Source: Lumnitzera littorea (lineage: Eukaryota; Streptophyta; Magnoliopsida; Myrtales; Combretaceae). Taken from it: DNA of 64,000 nucleotides. The position numbers and the translations under genes were made by a program. Of the stretch, positions 22,801 to 35,267 are shown piece by piece. The stretch's first letter is position 1. Each line of letters opens with the position of its first letter. The notes beneath the pieces were generated by a model. It worked only from the letters and a program-made list of their open reading frames with translations, was not told the origin of the DNA and did not search any database. Where the stretch lies: NCBI GenBank assembly GCA_024138015.1, contig JAMXBB010000008.1, positions 42,286,353 through 42,350,352 on the forward strand. The letters run 5' to 3'.

Positions 22801-25800
22801 AAAAGAGTACAAATTGGAGGGAAGCAGCCATCTGGCTTGTATTTTGCCACTATCGCTCTCCTTCTTAGAGAGCAAGTTCCTTTTGCAGAAAAGAACTTGT
22901 CTGTGTAAGTAACATACTGATTAATGCTGACTTTCTTTTTGATAAATTGTTGGATGTATTTTTATATTATGAGATTATAGCGATTGGAGAGGATCTGAAA
23001 AATTTCTTTTTGACATTGGGTAGTAATGAGCCTTCCTGGAAGTTTATGTTTATCTGCTCCTTTGTTTTAAGGAACTAACTTTTACCCAGTATAGTTAGTA
23101 ACAAGTCCTTCCATTGTTCATGATAAGTCAAACCTTTGGGGAAGCAATTGGGAGGTCAATTGATAATTCTTCGAAACCAAATTATAGTGATTTTTCTTTT
23201 TACTAAAAAATATATATTTTTTATATTTATTTTTTTTGGGTTGTAGCTGTTATTATGATTAAATTTCCACTAGGAATATGTAAATTGATGTGGAGAGTAG
23301 TGAAGCATAACCCTTTGGGGCAACTAAGTTACTGCAAATCATTCAATTACCAATTTAAGGTAATGAATTATACAATAATAATTTGACATTTCATCCAAAA
23401 AATGATACGCTGATTAATATGAACCAGTCCAACTTTTCATCACATTACTGCTTACTTCATCATTGAACTGGTGTTTCATTTTCTTGGAGTGTCTAATTAT
23501 TGTTGCATTCTTCTATTGCAGGAGCAATATTGTGAGTGATAACAAGCATATGCTGCTTGGACTCTCTAACGGATCCTTATATTGTATCTCATGGAAGGGG
23601 GAGGTATTGCAGATTGATGATGCTTTCAAGCTCCTTTATTTAACCATTTATCTCAATGATCTAACCTATCATTATATACCCCGTCCGACACAAGTAGTGA
23701 GCAAAATATTGCTTATTTCAAACTTAGATCTTTTGGCTGATATGCTTCCATCTTCAAACAGTTCCATGGAGCCTTTGAGCTTAGCTATTCTCCCCAAGAT
23801 AACAGTGAAGGTATTAGCTTACCACGTGGTACGATTAATGGAGTGATTTCTGGAGGAGAGCTTGGGATGTCTGTTCATGATATTATAAGAAAATGTGCTA
23901 TTGTCCAGATGGAGTATTGCTTTCCAGTTCGACAGCTGTTTTTGCTGTATTCCGATGGAAAGCTGCTTTCTTGTTCTGTAAGTAAGAAAGGCTTGAAGTT
24001 AGTTGAATACATAAAAGCTGAAAGATTTGTGGGGTCTGGCGATGCAGTATGTACATCTGTAGCTTCAGAACAACAAATCCTTGCAGTTGGCACCAGGAGG
24101 GGGGTTGTTGAGCTCTATGACCTGGCTGAATCTGGATCCCTTATCCGGTCTGTTTCTTTGTATGACTGGGGGTATGACTCTTCACACTTGTGAGCTACTT
24201 ATATTCAGTGGCAATTTTTTTTTCTTTTTAATCAAAACAGGCAGTGCTTGCATTTGTGCTTTTAAATTAGACGTTTGGTGTCCATATTTGATTTTTTCTC
24301 AGGTAGTTTTCCGTATTTAATTTTGTTTAGGACTTAATTCATGACAGCATTCTATGTATTTATAATCAATTGTAGGTACTCTCCTGAAGATACTGGTCCA
24401 GTTAGTTGTATATCCTGGACTCCAGATAATTCCACATTTGCTGTTGGATGGAAGTTCAGGGGTCTTGCTGTTTGGTCTGTATCTGGGTGTCGTTTGATGT
24501 CTACAATACGTCAAGTTGGTTTAGGTTCTGTGTCCTCTCCATTGGTGAAGCCAAATCAGGAAAGCAAGTATGAACCTTTAATGACTGGCGTCTCATTGAT
24601 GCAGTGGGATGAATATGGATATAGGCTGTATGCTATTGAGGAAGCTTCTTCAGAGAGGATTCTTGCATTTTCATTTGGAAAATGTTGCCTTAGCAGAGGT
24701 GTTTCTGGCATGACTTATGTGCGTCAAGTTATCTATGGTGAAGATCGGTTGCTGGTCGTTCAATCTGAAGATACAAATGAACTGAAAATGCTTCACCTAA
24801 ACCTTCCAGTAAGTTATTGTATCTTATGGATGTACGTCTACATGTAAATATTCTCAGGCTTCACATAAGTGATGTAGATCTACTCTGGTTTAGGTTTCTT
24901 ATCTGTCCCACAACTGGCCAGTCCAGCATGTGGCAGCTAGTAAAGATGGAACGTACCTAGCAGTTGCTGGCCTCCATGGGTTAATATTATATGATATTCG
25001 GTTGAAGAAATGGCGTTTCTTTGGAGATGTCACTCAGGAGCAGAAGATACAGTGTAAAGGCTTGCTGTGGCTGGGAAAGATTGTTGTTGTGTGCAACTAT
25101 ATTGATTCTACTGACATGTAAGGACATTATCTTGATGATGCTGTTTATTTGCTTTGTTGTAACAGTCATTAATTATTCTTTCAAATTGATCTATTTGCAG
25201 GTATGAATTGCTTTTTTATCCAAGATATCATCTTGATCAAAGCTCATTGCTTTGTAGAAAACCACTACTTGCCAAGCCAATGGTGATGGATGTATATGAA
25301 AGCTATATACTTGTCACTTATCGTCCTTTTGATGTTCACATATTCCATGTGAAACTAAGTGGTGAATTGACGCCATCTAGCACTCCAGATTTACAGGTAA
25401 ATGATTTTCTTTCAAAAATTTCTTCTTCGGGCAAGTAATGTTGCTAGAGTTGTCAAAGGCCTATACTTAAAAGTTCAAGTTTCATAAACTCTACTCTATA
25501 CATTTTTAAGTGATAAAATGACAAACAGCTTTCTACAGTACGTGAATTGTCAATCATGACTGCAAAGAGCCATCCTGCAGCAATGCGTTTCATACCAGAC
25601 CAACATGCAAAGTATGACACACCAAATAATCATCTTTCTTCTTCAGATTATTTAGAAAGAGAACCCGCAAGGTGTGTGTTGCTGGAATGTCAAACTGCGT
25701 TTTCACTGCATTAAAAAAGTCTGAATAAGTTTTTTGCTCTCCAGGTGTTTGATATTGAGAGCAAATGGGGAACTTTCACTACTTGATTTAGATGATGGCC

Positions 25801-28800
25801 GCGAAAGGGAGCTGACCGACTCTGTTGAGCTATTCTGGGTTACTTGTGGTCAGTCAGAAGAGAAGACAAATTTGATTGAGGAAGTATCCTGGTTAGATTA
25901 TGGTCATCGGGGAATGCAGGTAACTTGTTTTTGGTACCTGTATGAATTTGATAATTTATGCTCTTTTTAGGTTACTGTTGTACCCATCTTGCATTGCCTG
26001 TTCATGTACTTTGTCTGATGGAGCTACTGCATGGAAGTTTACTCTTACAGGTCTGGTATCCATCCCCTGGTGCTGACCCTTTTCAGCAGGAGGACTTTTT
26101 GCAGGTGTGTACTTCTGCCAATGATAGTGCTTCACCCTTCACTTGTATGTAAAATTATCTTGACAGCATCGTAAATTACATGTCTCTTCTATTTCATCCG
26201 GTGCGACATTCTTTACTTTTTAGGAGATATTGAACCTGGCATTTACATGACTGAGATGGTGTACTATTCATAGATGGAAGTGGTTATGTGTAGTCTCCTC
26301 AAAATCAATATGGAAGCCATGGTTTTCTCATGGAGATATGGATGACCATATTTCTGTTATTTAATTCTCAAAGAGGTCATCACAAACGCGTTCCTTTGCT
26401 TGTGTGAGAAAAATCAAGAAGACATTGAAGCCTGGCATTGTATACATCCTTATTATTGATGAAATTTATGGCCAAAGTAAAGCATATATATTGGAATCCA
26501 AGTCCTATAGATTGTCACTTATTCTTATATATTCATATTTACTAACAATGGAGAGTATCTTTTTGTGATGCACATATGTACTCAATTTTTTATGCTGACA
26601 CTATATTTGGTGTCCTTTGTTTGCTAGTGAACAAGTGGTTTAGTCTATCCCAATTACTACGCTTAATGTACTGTTTCTTTCTGTTTTCTTCATTATTATT
26701 ATTATTATTATTTTTAAGAGTGATACTTTTTGCTACATTTGTAGTTGGACCCAGAGCTGGAATTTGATCGGGAGGTGTACCCGCTTGGTCTTCTGCCAAA
26801 TACTGGGGTGGTGGTTGGTGTTTCCCAGAGAATGTCCTTTTCGGCTTGTACAGAATTTCCTTGTTTTGAGCCAACTCCCCAAGCTCAGACTATATTGCAT
26901 TGCCTCCTCCGGCATCTCCTTCAGGTATCTCACTATAAATCCTTGCCCGATGGCAAATCATCAGGATCGGGAAATTAATTGTCATCTCAATAGTTGTTGA
27001 AAACTTGATTTCAAAATGGCTTATTCTGCTGCACATTCCACTACTTTTTGCTAGCCTTGATTAGTTGCATCTAGTTACCAAACAAAAAGGCCTTTGTTTC
27101 TTGCAGCTTAAGGAGTCTTTTTTCTTAGTGTCACCATGAAAGGTGCTGTTTGGATTTCTGATGCTTCATCATTCAACCTTGATATTCAACCTTATATATA
27201 TATATATATATATATCAAAATGTACTGTGGAGAAGGTCGAATAATGAAATTTCTTGATACCTGAACTATTAGTGTATGAGAAGCTTACTTCTGGGATTGG
27301 TGAATGGATGGAGAATACTGAGGGTAGATTGGAAAGTATCTCTTGCTGCCACCATATGCTACTTATGGAGGAATAGGAATGAGAGAAGAGTTGATGGGCC
27401 TGGTGCACTAGCAGAATACGTAATGAGGAAAGTAGTGGCATCTGTAGTTTGCTATCCAACACCCTGGCTGCTGCTAGCTTTGAAATTTTGCACCAAGTCT
27501 TGATTGTCATGGTGCATCCTTTGAAATCAGTCATTTAGCTAGAGCATGTTGTCTTTGTATGACTGCTCAGTTTTTCTATTAGGGTAGTCATCTTGATTTT
27601 GTTAAGCAGGGATTACCCTGTTTGCTACCTTCCTTTTTACCAATGAAATTTACTGAAATTACCCAAAAAAGTTACTACTTAATTGTTTTCTCGAATAGCT
27701 CTTGTTTATCAATTTTAAGGCGAAAGAATGGTTGATGATGCTTTTATCCATGTCTTTGCTTATGTCAGAGGGACAAAAAGGAGGAAGCTTTACGACTGGC
27801 ACAATTATCAGCAGAGAAGCCGCATTTTTCCCACTGTCTTGAGTGGCTTCTTTTTACTGTGTTTGATGCAGAGATCTCCAGGTGAGTGTATTAAGTTAGA
27901 AATTTCAAATGTTCTTACATCAATGACTTTGAAGAGTCATACTGATAATGAATCTCACCAGATTTAGTTCTGAGAAAGACATTGGAAAAAAGATTTCTTG
28001 GTTGTGAAATAGTTTTGGTATGTCAATTTTAGTAATTTTAATGGTCTCTCCAAAGGATTTAGCAATGTAAAGAAAAATTTCGTGGATGGTATTGTGAGGC
28101 ATCTAGGTTGTAGTTAAATGATGTTTGGTTGTCAGGGTTTTGGAGTTCCCTTATGAAGCTTTCTTTGCCATGCAATTGCACCAGCATCTGTGTTTATTTT
28201 GATCTATTTTCTGCCTGGCGTTTTTTTCTTTTCCTTTTCTCTTTCCCTGTCATTTGTTCTTGCTTATTTGCTGATAAATATCATCCATCTATTTGCAGGC
28301 AAAGCACAAGCAAAAATCTGTCCTCTGTCTGCGAGCATTCTGCTAGTATGTCTCTTTTGGAGAAGACCTGCGACTTAATTAGGAACTTTGCTGAGTATTA
28401 TGATGTTGTGGTTAGTGTTGCTAGGAAGACTGATGGTCGGCACTGGGCTGATTTATTTTCAGCTGCTGGAAGATCAACAGAGTACTTCTTCTCTCTCTTA
28501 CTGCTTTCTATTGCAAGGTCCTCAGGGATTAAAATACTAAGGATATTGTAAAACATAGATCCTGACTCTTGAGTTTTCTTCTTTAGGATATGGTTGGGAA
28601 ATTGCTTAAAGAAAAGGAGTAATTAAGGAAAGGGATATCATTTTGCTCATCTAGACAATCTTGAGAAATATATCAATCATTTATTGCCTGCTTAAGTGCA
28701 TTTTAGAAAGAGATAATGGATTGACTGTTCGTCGTATTTTCTTATGCTATGTAGGCTTGTCAACAGTGTTGTTCTCGTGATGTTCATATAGACATTATAC

Positions 28801-31800
28801 CATCATATTTAGGAACTAGGATAGGAGATTCTTTTTTTTTGTTTGATTCTAATGATTTACAGTCTACCTTAATGGAAAGCATGCTGGTATCCTGTTGGAA
28901 TCCATTAGCATTAGTAAAGCTGAACTCTCACTTAATCCTGTTGGAAGGCATACTGTGTATGTTGATAGGTGTGTCCCTTCTGTTGGGAGGTTTGGATTTT
29001 CTCTTTACTGGTCATTGACTGACAGAGCTTTTGTAAATTTGATTGAATTGGGAATTCTCATAGCATTGCCTTTATATAACATTAATTTTACTTGTAATTA
29101 AAGATCATAAACAATTCTCAGGGCAACTGCATAGTTATTTTGCAATTCAGGAAAAACTTTTTATCTCCAGTTCTAATTCTCCATCTTTCTCAAGGTTATT
29201 CGAGGATTGCTTCCAAAGAAGATGGTTCCGGACTGCAGCTTGCTATATACTTGTAAGAACCAAGATCACATTTCCTGGATCGTTTTATTATTAATTTCCT
29301 TTTACTCTGAAAGTAAAAGAGGAGCAAAAAGTTTGTTGTTCTTGATCTTTTCTAGAAACAGCATGAATGTCTTTTACTAGAATTGCTTTCTAGAGTGTAC
29401 AGAGGAGGTATTTTCTTGTAGGGAACAAATATCAAATGCAGTGTTGAGAATACCTTTTATTATGAACGTTAAGGAGATAAGGATGGAGTCTTTAAACACA
29501 TATGGAAAAGGGAAAGAAAGCCAGGAAAATATTTTAAGGGTTGACACTTCCTCCATTAGCTTTTAATAGATAGATGGTTTTTATAGTTTTTTCCCCTTTC
29601 ACTAGATGCATTATATTTTCTGCCTTCTTATCTTCCTTTAATTTTGGCCATAAGTGATATGATATGTGGGTTTAATGTGTGTTATTGGACGAGGTTGAAC
29701 TAAAGAGCTCTAAAGAATGAGCTAAAGGAATGAATTCCACCTTAGGATTGTATAATCGGAGCAAGAAATGAACAGAGCTGACCACTTCCTCACAAACAAT
29801 GAGCTCCCTGGGGTTTACAAACAATTCTGTTCAGCTACGTAACTAACTCCTTCATATCTGATACTTCTATTTATATTAGGCCATAGTGCCTTTATTTACT
29901 AAGTTGCCACTCACTAATATCTTCCCTCTTTACTAGTACAACTACTACTCACTCCCACATGCCACTACATAAAACACAGCTAGACCACAACACCACAGAA
30001 CAACCTGCACAACAACACTTCACATAACACAGCAAACACCACCGCATAACCACACCATATATCATTGAGCACACGCTACAGCTACACACACATGCAACAC
30101 ACACATATAACTCTTTGGGTTGCATCAACAAGCATTTCAATCACTTGGACATAATCTTGGCTATGCTTGGGTTTTATTAGCATGGTTGTCAACGACCTAA
30201 GTTCACTGTTGGCCAACCAATTTGTAACTTTGCTGGGGATCATCAACGAAACAAGTTTGTTTCTCACTTTTTTTCTTTCTTCTTTTTCTTCCTGCTCTTG
30301 TTCTTCCTTTGGGTTTTGTTGCTGTCCCCCCTTCTCCCTCTCTCTGTTTTGTTAATGGATCGTCATATGAGCAATTGGACTATCTAGCAGTAGACATAAA
30401 AATTTCCTTAAAAGTTCCATGCTCTCTTAAGGACAGCACTCCTCAATAGGTAGCCAAAAAAAGTAGCTTTAGTGGGAATAGAACCTAGACCTTATGCAAT
30501 TTGTCAAGTTAGTGCTGAAGTATCTGCCTTTATGTGACTCCTTGGGGTTATGTTGTAGGTTTTGAGTGCAAGATGTTTTATGGAAGCTTCACTGTTCATG
30601 CTGAATTTGATAAATGAACCCATCTATCCTAAATTGGGTAGCTTTGCAAACTATACAGTTAAATAACTTGTTTTTTTGCATGAAATCTTGGAGCAATATG
30701 GAATATTTTTGGATATTATATGTGAGAACATGAATATCCTTATCTGTCGCAGAGAAATTTAAATTGGGCAATTTCCCATGCTCAAATAAAACAATTATGG
30801 CTGTTACTAATTGTCACAGGTAGTAAAGCTTAAATCCAAGATCAATATTTGACACTATAATTTTGCTTTCACAGGTAATAGCAAAGCTTGAGGGTCCGGC
30901 AGTCAGCCAATATTGTGCCCTTCGTCTGTTGCAGGTATAAGTTCGTTTTATTCCTGGTCTTTTGATTTTTCTATTTATGTTATCTTTTCTGTTAGTATGA
31001 AATTCTCTCTCTAGGATTAATGTTATGTCGTAAATCATAAAAATCATGCAGGCTACACTTGATGAATCCTTGTATGAACTTGCTGGGGAGTTGGTATGTC
31101 AGTGCAACATAAGTTTCTTTTGTTAAATGTTACAGCTGTATAACATTATGCAATAATACTTTCTTTTGTCTCATAGGTGAGATTCCTTCTCAGATCTGGA
31201 AGAGAATATGAGCAAACATCTGATTCAGACAGATTATCCCCTCGATTCTTGGGATATTTTCTATTTCGTTCTAGTTACAGGAAGCAGTCTACCATGGAAT
31301 ATAGAAGGTTGATGGATAGTTATTATTGACATAGGAAACACATCTTATTGTTATAATGATGATTCTTAATCTTTGTTTCTTTTGGCAGTAGCTCATTCAA
31401 AGAGCAAAGTGCTCATATCACTTCAGTGAAGAACATTTTGGAAAACCATGCTAGCTATCTGATGTCAGGAAAAGAACTTTCCAAGCTAGTTGCATTTGTG
31501 AAAGGCACACAATTTGATTTGGTGGTAGGACTACTTAGCACAGATTAGTTTCGGTTTTTGTCATCTTGCTCTTGAGTAATTTGTTTCGCTTGATTTGTGA
31601 CAGGAGTATCTTCAACGAGAGAGAGATGGATGTGCTCGCCTGGAGAGTTTTGCTGCTGGCCTTGAACTGATAGGACAAAAGGCATTACATTTGAAACATC
31701 TTTGATGCATCATATCTTTCAATATCTTATTCCTTTTCTTTCTCTTTTAAATCTTCTAATGCATTGTGATTTGTTCTCAAGTTCTGGGAAGAGATGAAGC

Positions 31801-33275
31801 TTTTGCAAAATGATATAAGATACTTTTGAATTCTGTCTTCATTTGCTCTTACTCACACAAGTTTTCATGAAAAATCTGGTTTTCATAATCTCTCTAAAAG
31901 GCACTCTATGTTTAGTTTGATTAGATGTTTACATCAAATTATTGAACAGTCTTTCTTTTGTTGTGTGCTAATTTTCAAAGGTCCAATTAGCTAAGATTTA
32001 ATTTGTAAAACTTAGATAAAAATTATTATAATTCTGAGAAAAGAGAGAGTGCTATGTTCGAGTGCTTCACAGTTTAAATTCTCTTCTTTCACTTCTTGGA
32101 ATTTTGCTGATTTTAGCATCTTGGTTGTATTTCCAGCTTCAAATGGGTACACTGCAGAGCCGTTTGGATGCTGAATTTCTCTTGGCTCATATGTGCTCAG
32201 TCAAGTTCAAAGAGTGGATAGTTGTTCTGGCAACTCTTTTGAGGCGATCTGAGGTATAATTGGCTGCTAAGTTTTCCTCCTTTCTTTTGTTTTGTGGGTA
32301 ATTTTCCCTCTTTGGCCGTCTCTTCACATCGACTTTCAAAAAATTGTTGAAGAAAGTTTGTGTTATAGAAGAGATGGAAATGCATAAGAGTTTCTTGTAC
32401 ATTTCCTGGAATAAGGTTCAATGGCAAGAGCCATTAATTTGTTGTTGCACTGATGATATAAGTTTCTTTATCATTGCTGTAGCAAATGGGAATGTGGTGT
32501 CAGTTATATTAAGTGCTATAAGATTAATGGAAGGGCACAGTGGGCGTTTAGGGTGCTCCTTGGCTAGTGTGCCAAAGGGAGAGGGAGGACACATATATAA
32601 GCATAAAATTTATAATGATTCCTTATCTGATTGAGCATTTGGATATAGGTTGCACCTCAGGGTTGCAAGTTATCAAATGTGATTGATGATCTTACTCAAG
32701 AATGAAAAATATATGATGGATGAGTATATGAATGTTCTAGTCTATGTATGTATTAACAAAAGAATGAATATAAATATAAAATGCTGTTGGAGACAAAGAT
32801 GACACAGAGGATCACTATGATTTATCAGCTATATTCCATTTCAATCCTTGCTTTCACATATTGCGTATATGAGGTTGGAGGAAGGATTGATGTTTTCAAA
32901 TAATTGCGGTTGCCCTTGAATGAGATGCTGAGTCTTGGGGAATGTTTTATAGATGATTTGTAGAATCTATCCCTCTTGATCATTATTGCTTGTGAAAATT
33001 TTTGTAGGTACTTTATGATCTTTTCCGCCATGACCTGCGCCTATGGAAAGCTTATAGTATTACTCTCCAGGTATGACTTGATTCTCTATTTTTTGCAGGG
33101 AATCGGACTTTTATCTGAATTGGCTAAAAGCTTGTGGCTGGCCACAGATGCTTAAGTTGATTTTAATTTTACCTGAATATCTTGGCAGTCGTACGCTGCA
33201 TTTATCGAGTATCATGATCTTCTTGAAGCTTTGGAGGAGAAGCTTTCCCCTCTTGCCAATTCTGAGGAGAAATGA
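19891..33275 (+). CDS. RIC1: RIC1 homologue (Rab6/Ypt6 GEF subunit, WD40 and RIC1 domains), 23 exons
   Basis: Exons: 19891-20037, 20147-20254, 22756-22904, 23522-23603, 23762-24171, 24376-24808, 24894-25117, 25201-25396, 25529-25671, 25745-25919, 26051-26104, 26745-26924, 27769-27881, 28299-28481, 29195-29252, 30875-30934, 31052-31093, 31177-31307, 31389-31524, 31604-31681, 32137-32253, 33008-33070, 33189-33275. They join in phase to 1122 codons plus a stop, close to the Arabidopsis homologue (AT3G61480). The protein begins MYMAYGFPQVIPLDQG and ends LANSEEK. The N-terminal two thirds is a WD40 beta-propeller region (for example AVGTRRGVVELYDL and DNSTFAVGWKFRGLAVWSVS). The RIC1 domain spans roughly residues 745-1000 (PQAQTILHCLLRHLLQ through SGKELSKLVAFVKGTQFDLV). 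In yeast and animals RIC1 with RGP1 activates Rab6/Ypt6 at the Golgi; the plant role is inferred. Exon 20 ends at a GC donor, and exon 15 uses an AAG acceptor. The gene looks functional. Confidence 0.93.
20255..22755 (+). other. RIC1 intron 2 (2.5 kb)
   Basis: This is the largest intron of the gene. It is AT-rich and no coding domain was recognised. A-rich runs near 21365-21390 suggest old inserted DNA, but no boundary could be fixed. Confidence 0.6.
27250..27669 (+). mobile_element. Truncated LINE 3' end in RIC1 intron 12
   Basis: The frame 27276-27503 encodes WKVSLAATICYLWRNRNERR, which resembles the C-terminal end of plant LINE (non-LTR) reverse-transcriptase polyproteins. It is followed by an untranslated stretch ending in an A-rich tail (about 27660-27669), as expected for a 5'-truncated LINE. 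The sequence runs in the same direction as RIC1. A (TA)n run sits just upstream at 27191-27215. No target duplication could be identified. Confidence 0.6.
29673..30129 (-). mobile_element. Possible solo LTR fragment in RIC1 intron 15
   Basis: Read on minus, the stretch begins TGTTGATGCAACCCAAAG. It holds TATAAATAG at about 29868-29877 and ends ...CGTCCAATAACACA, a layout that fits a small LTR (TG...CA with an internal TATA box). Neither a matching target duplication nor a second copy was found, so this remains tentative. Confidence 0.35.
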
Positions 33276-35030
33276 ACTAGCGCTTCAAATATTTGAACTC
33301 GGTCCAAGAATCTGGATCAGTGCCTGGAGAAGGAAAAGGAGCTTTTTTAAGCTGCAGCGCTCCGTTGCTACGGGATCTCCAAGGTTAAAAGATGTATGCA
33401 TACGATATTGAACTGGAAATAGGTAAGAGAGACTGGATCCAGTAAAAGGTTGTACAAATAATAGAAGTTAGACTGTTAGGAATTTAAGCCCCATGGTGTA
33501 GATAAGGAGGTTAAAACTCGGGAACTTCGAGGAAGAAGCTGGTGGCGAGAGGTTTTTGTTTTTAGGTTTTGATTTTTACTTCCAATTTTACCCTTAATTC
33601 TATTCTTTGGAATAGCGGCACATGTGTACAAAAAGATCTTCAATATCCTCAATTCATCTCCTTAGTTATTGGAAGTTATGATGTCATAGTTACTGCTATG
33701 TCTATAGCGAATGTCTTATCTTCTTTTGCCTTTTCTAGACATGATCTTCGGCTCTCTGTTGGATGCCTGCCCTTGTTTTCCAATTTAGTAATACGCAATT
33801 GCGCATACAGGATTTGTCATATTGGGCGGGCTCTTCCCTCCCCAGACCATTAAAAGTCCAGCTAAAATACTATGCAAACTTGGGAAATTGATTTCTATTG
33901 GAAAAAAAGAAAAAGTAAATTATTTTCTTTATTTTATATTATTATTTTTTGGTTGATAGCCATTTGTCGTCCACTGGTAGCAGTCTTCCACAACCATTCA
34001 TCACCAGAGGTTTTTTCTTTCTTGTTATTGAGAAGATTACTCGTACAAATTTGGAAATTGATAGTCAAATTATGAGTGCTCGAGACTTCTTGGCATTTTG
34101 TTGGTTGTTTCTTCTTTCCTCAACAACGGCAACTTGGGGATGCTTTTCCAAAGCGGGGGTATTACCACTTTACCAATCTAGGTCAAGCTCCAGAACGTGC
34201 CTATGGAAAGCTTTCCATAACTAAGACATCAACTACATATTCATCTAAGGAAAACCTTTTGTAGTGGATTTCATTACAGCTCGATAAGATGGACAATGTT
34301 TTACCAGCGTTTGGTGAAGCGTGAAGTTCCGCGAGCTTTCAAAGATAAACCCATCTTTTGACTCAATTCTAGCAGATTTTGCCAATGGTACACCTGCCTC
34401 TTAAACAACGTATTTTGGAGCATGGTGCACTCAAAAAAAAAGAAAAAAAAAAGTAAAGAGTAGATGTTGGTTTGGGGCATAGTTTCTGGTTGTGTGTTGT
34501 TTGGTTCTATTGCCTTGGAGTTTCCCTTCTGGCTTGTTTTGATGTTGTTTGTCAAGGTGTGATACTTATGTGATTGTAGTGGGACATGAATTGTAGGAAG
34601 TGAGTTGTATTGGTTTATAAAGTTAAGCCAGCGAATACTACGTTAATATTTGTTAAAAACTTTTGAGTCAAGTGAACTTGAGGTATTGCACAAGGTGACA
34701 TGTATTTTGGTTTTATAATTTTGTAACTTTCTCTCTTTTTAATAAAAAACTAGTTACTGACTTTAAATTATAAAAAAAGAAAAGAAAAGAAAAAGAAGAT
34801 TATAGAAATTCTCAAAAAGAACATCTTTTGTGACATAAACATACCAAGCATGTCTTCATTTTTCAAGATATGCATTCTCCAGGGATGACATATTTGAAAT
34901 TTTACTATTTATCTTTTAATTTGTTGATTGAAAGATGCAATAAACAAAATATCGATCGATATCTATATATCTAGACTTTATATATCTATCTCTAATATGT
35001 ATTACATTTTGATATACACATACATAGGGA

Positions 35031-35068
35031 AAAAGAAAGAAAGAAAGAAAGGAAGGAAGGAAGAAAAA
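35031..35068. repeat. GAAA/GGAA microsatellite
   Basis: AAAG units pass into GGAA units in a purine-only tract between the convergent RIC1 and FRO copy A genes. Confidence 0.85.
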
Positions 35069-35196
35069 AGCACATTTTTCCATCCACTGTGCATCAATAT
35101 CTAATATGTATATGTGGTTCCTAGAAAATCATCACGGTAGATGCCAGGACAAGCAACATGCAGCAGGATCTCACATGTAGGGCAAGTAGCACCAAC

Positions 35197-35201
<5 letters not shown>

Positions 35202-35230
<29 letters not shown>
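35202..35230. repeat. (GA)n microsatellite in the FRO copy A 3' UTR
   Basis: Twenty-nine bases of uninterrupted GA dinucleotides begin 38 bases beyond the FRO copy A stop codon, so the transcript would carry a (UC)n tract. Confidence 0.85.
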
Positions 35231-35235
<5 letters not shown>

Positions 35236-35267
35236 ATCTTCCCCTTTGCAGCATTCAGGCAATATTA

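Larger units (their letters stand above)
33276..35267. other. RIC1 3' region and convergent intergenic spacer to FRO copy A
   Basis: The RIC1 3' UTR lies at the left, and the 3' UTR of the oppositely transcribed FRO copy A lies at the right. A possible plus-strand polyadenylation signal, AATAAA, lies at 34741, but the true cleavage site cannot be placed. Short open frames around 33570-34260 overlap one another and resemble nothing I recognise. Simple repeats occupy 35031-35068 and 35202-35230. Confidence 0.5.

Noticed and set aside
23463..23846. 127-codon read-through frame in RIC1
   Set aside because: Exon 4 stops at 23603 and exon 5 starts at 23762; the frame reads through intron 4 and departs from RIC1 homology there.
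33569..34264. Several short plus-strand frames after RIC1
   Set aside because: They overlap each other in different frames and match nothing known to me; more likely 3' UTR or spacer.
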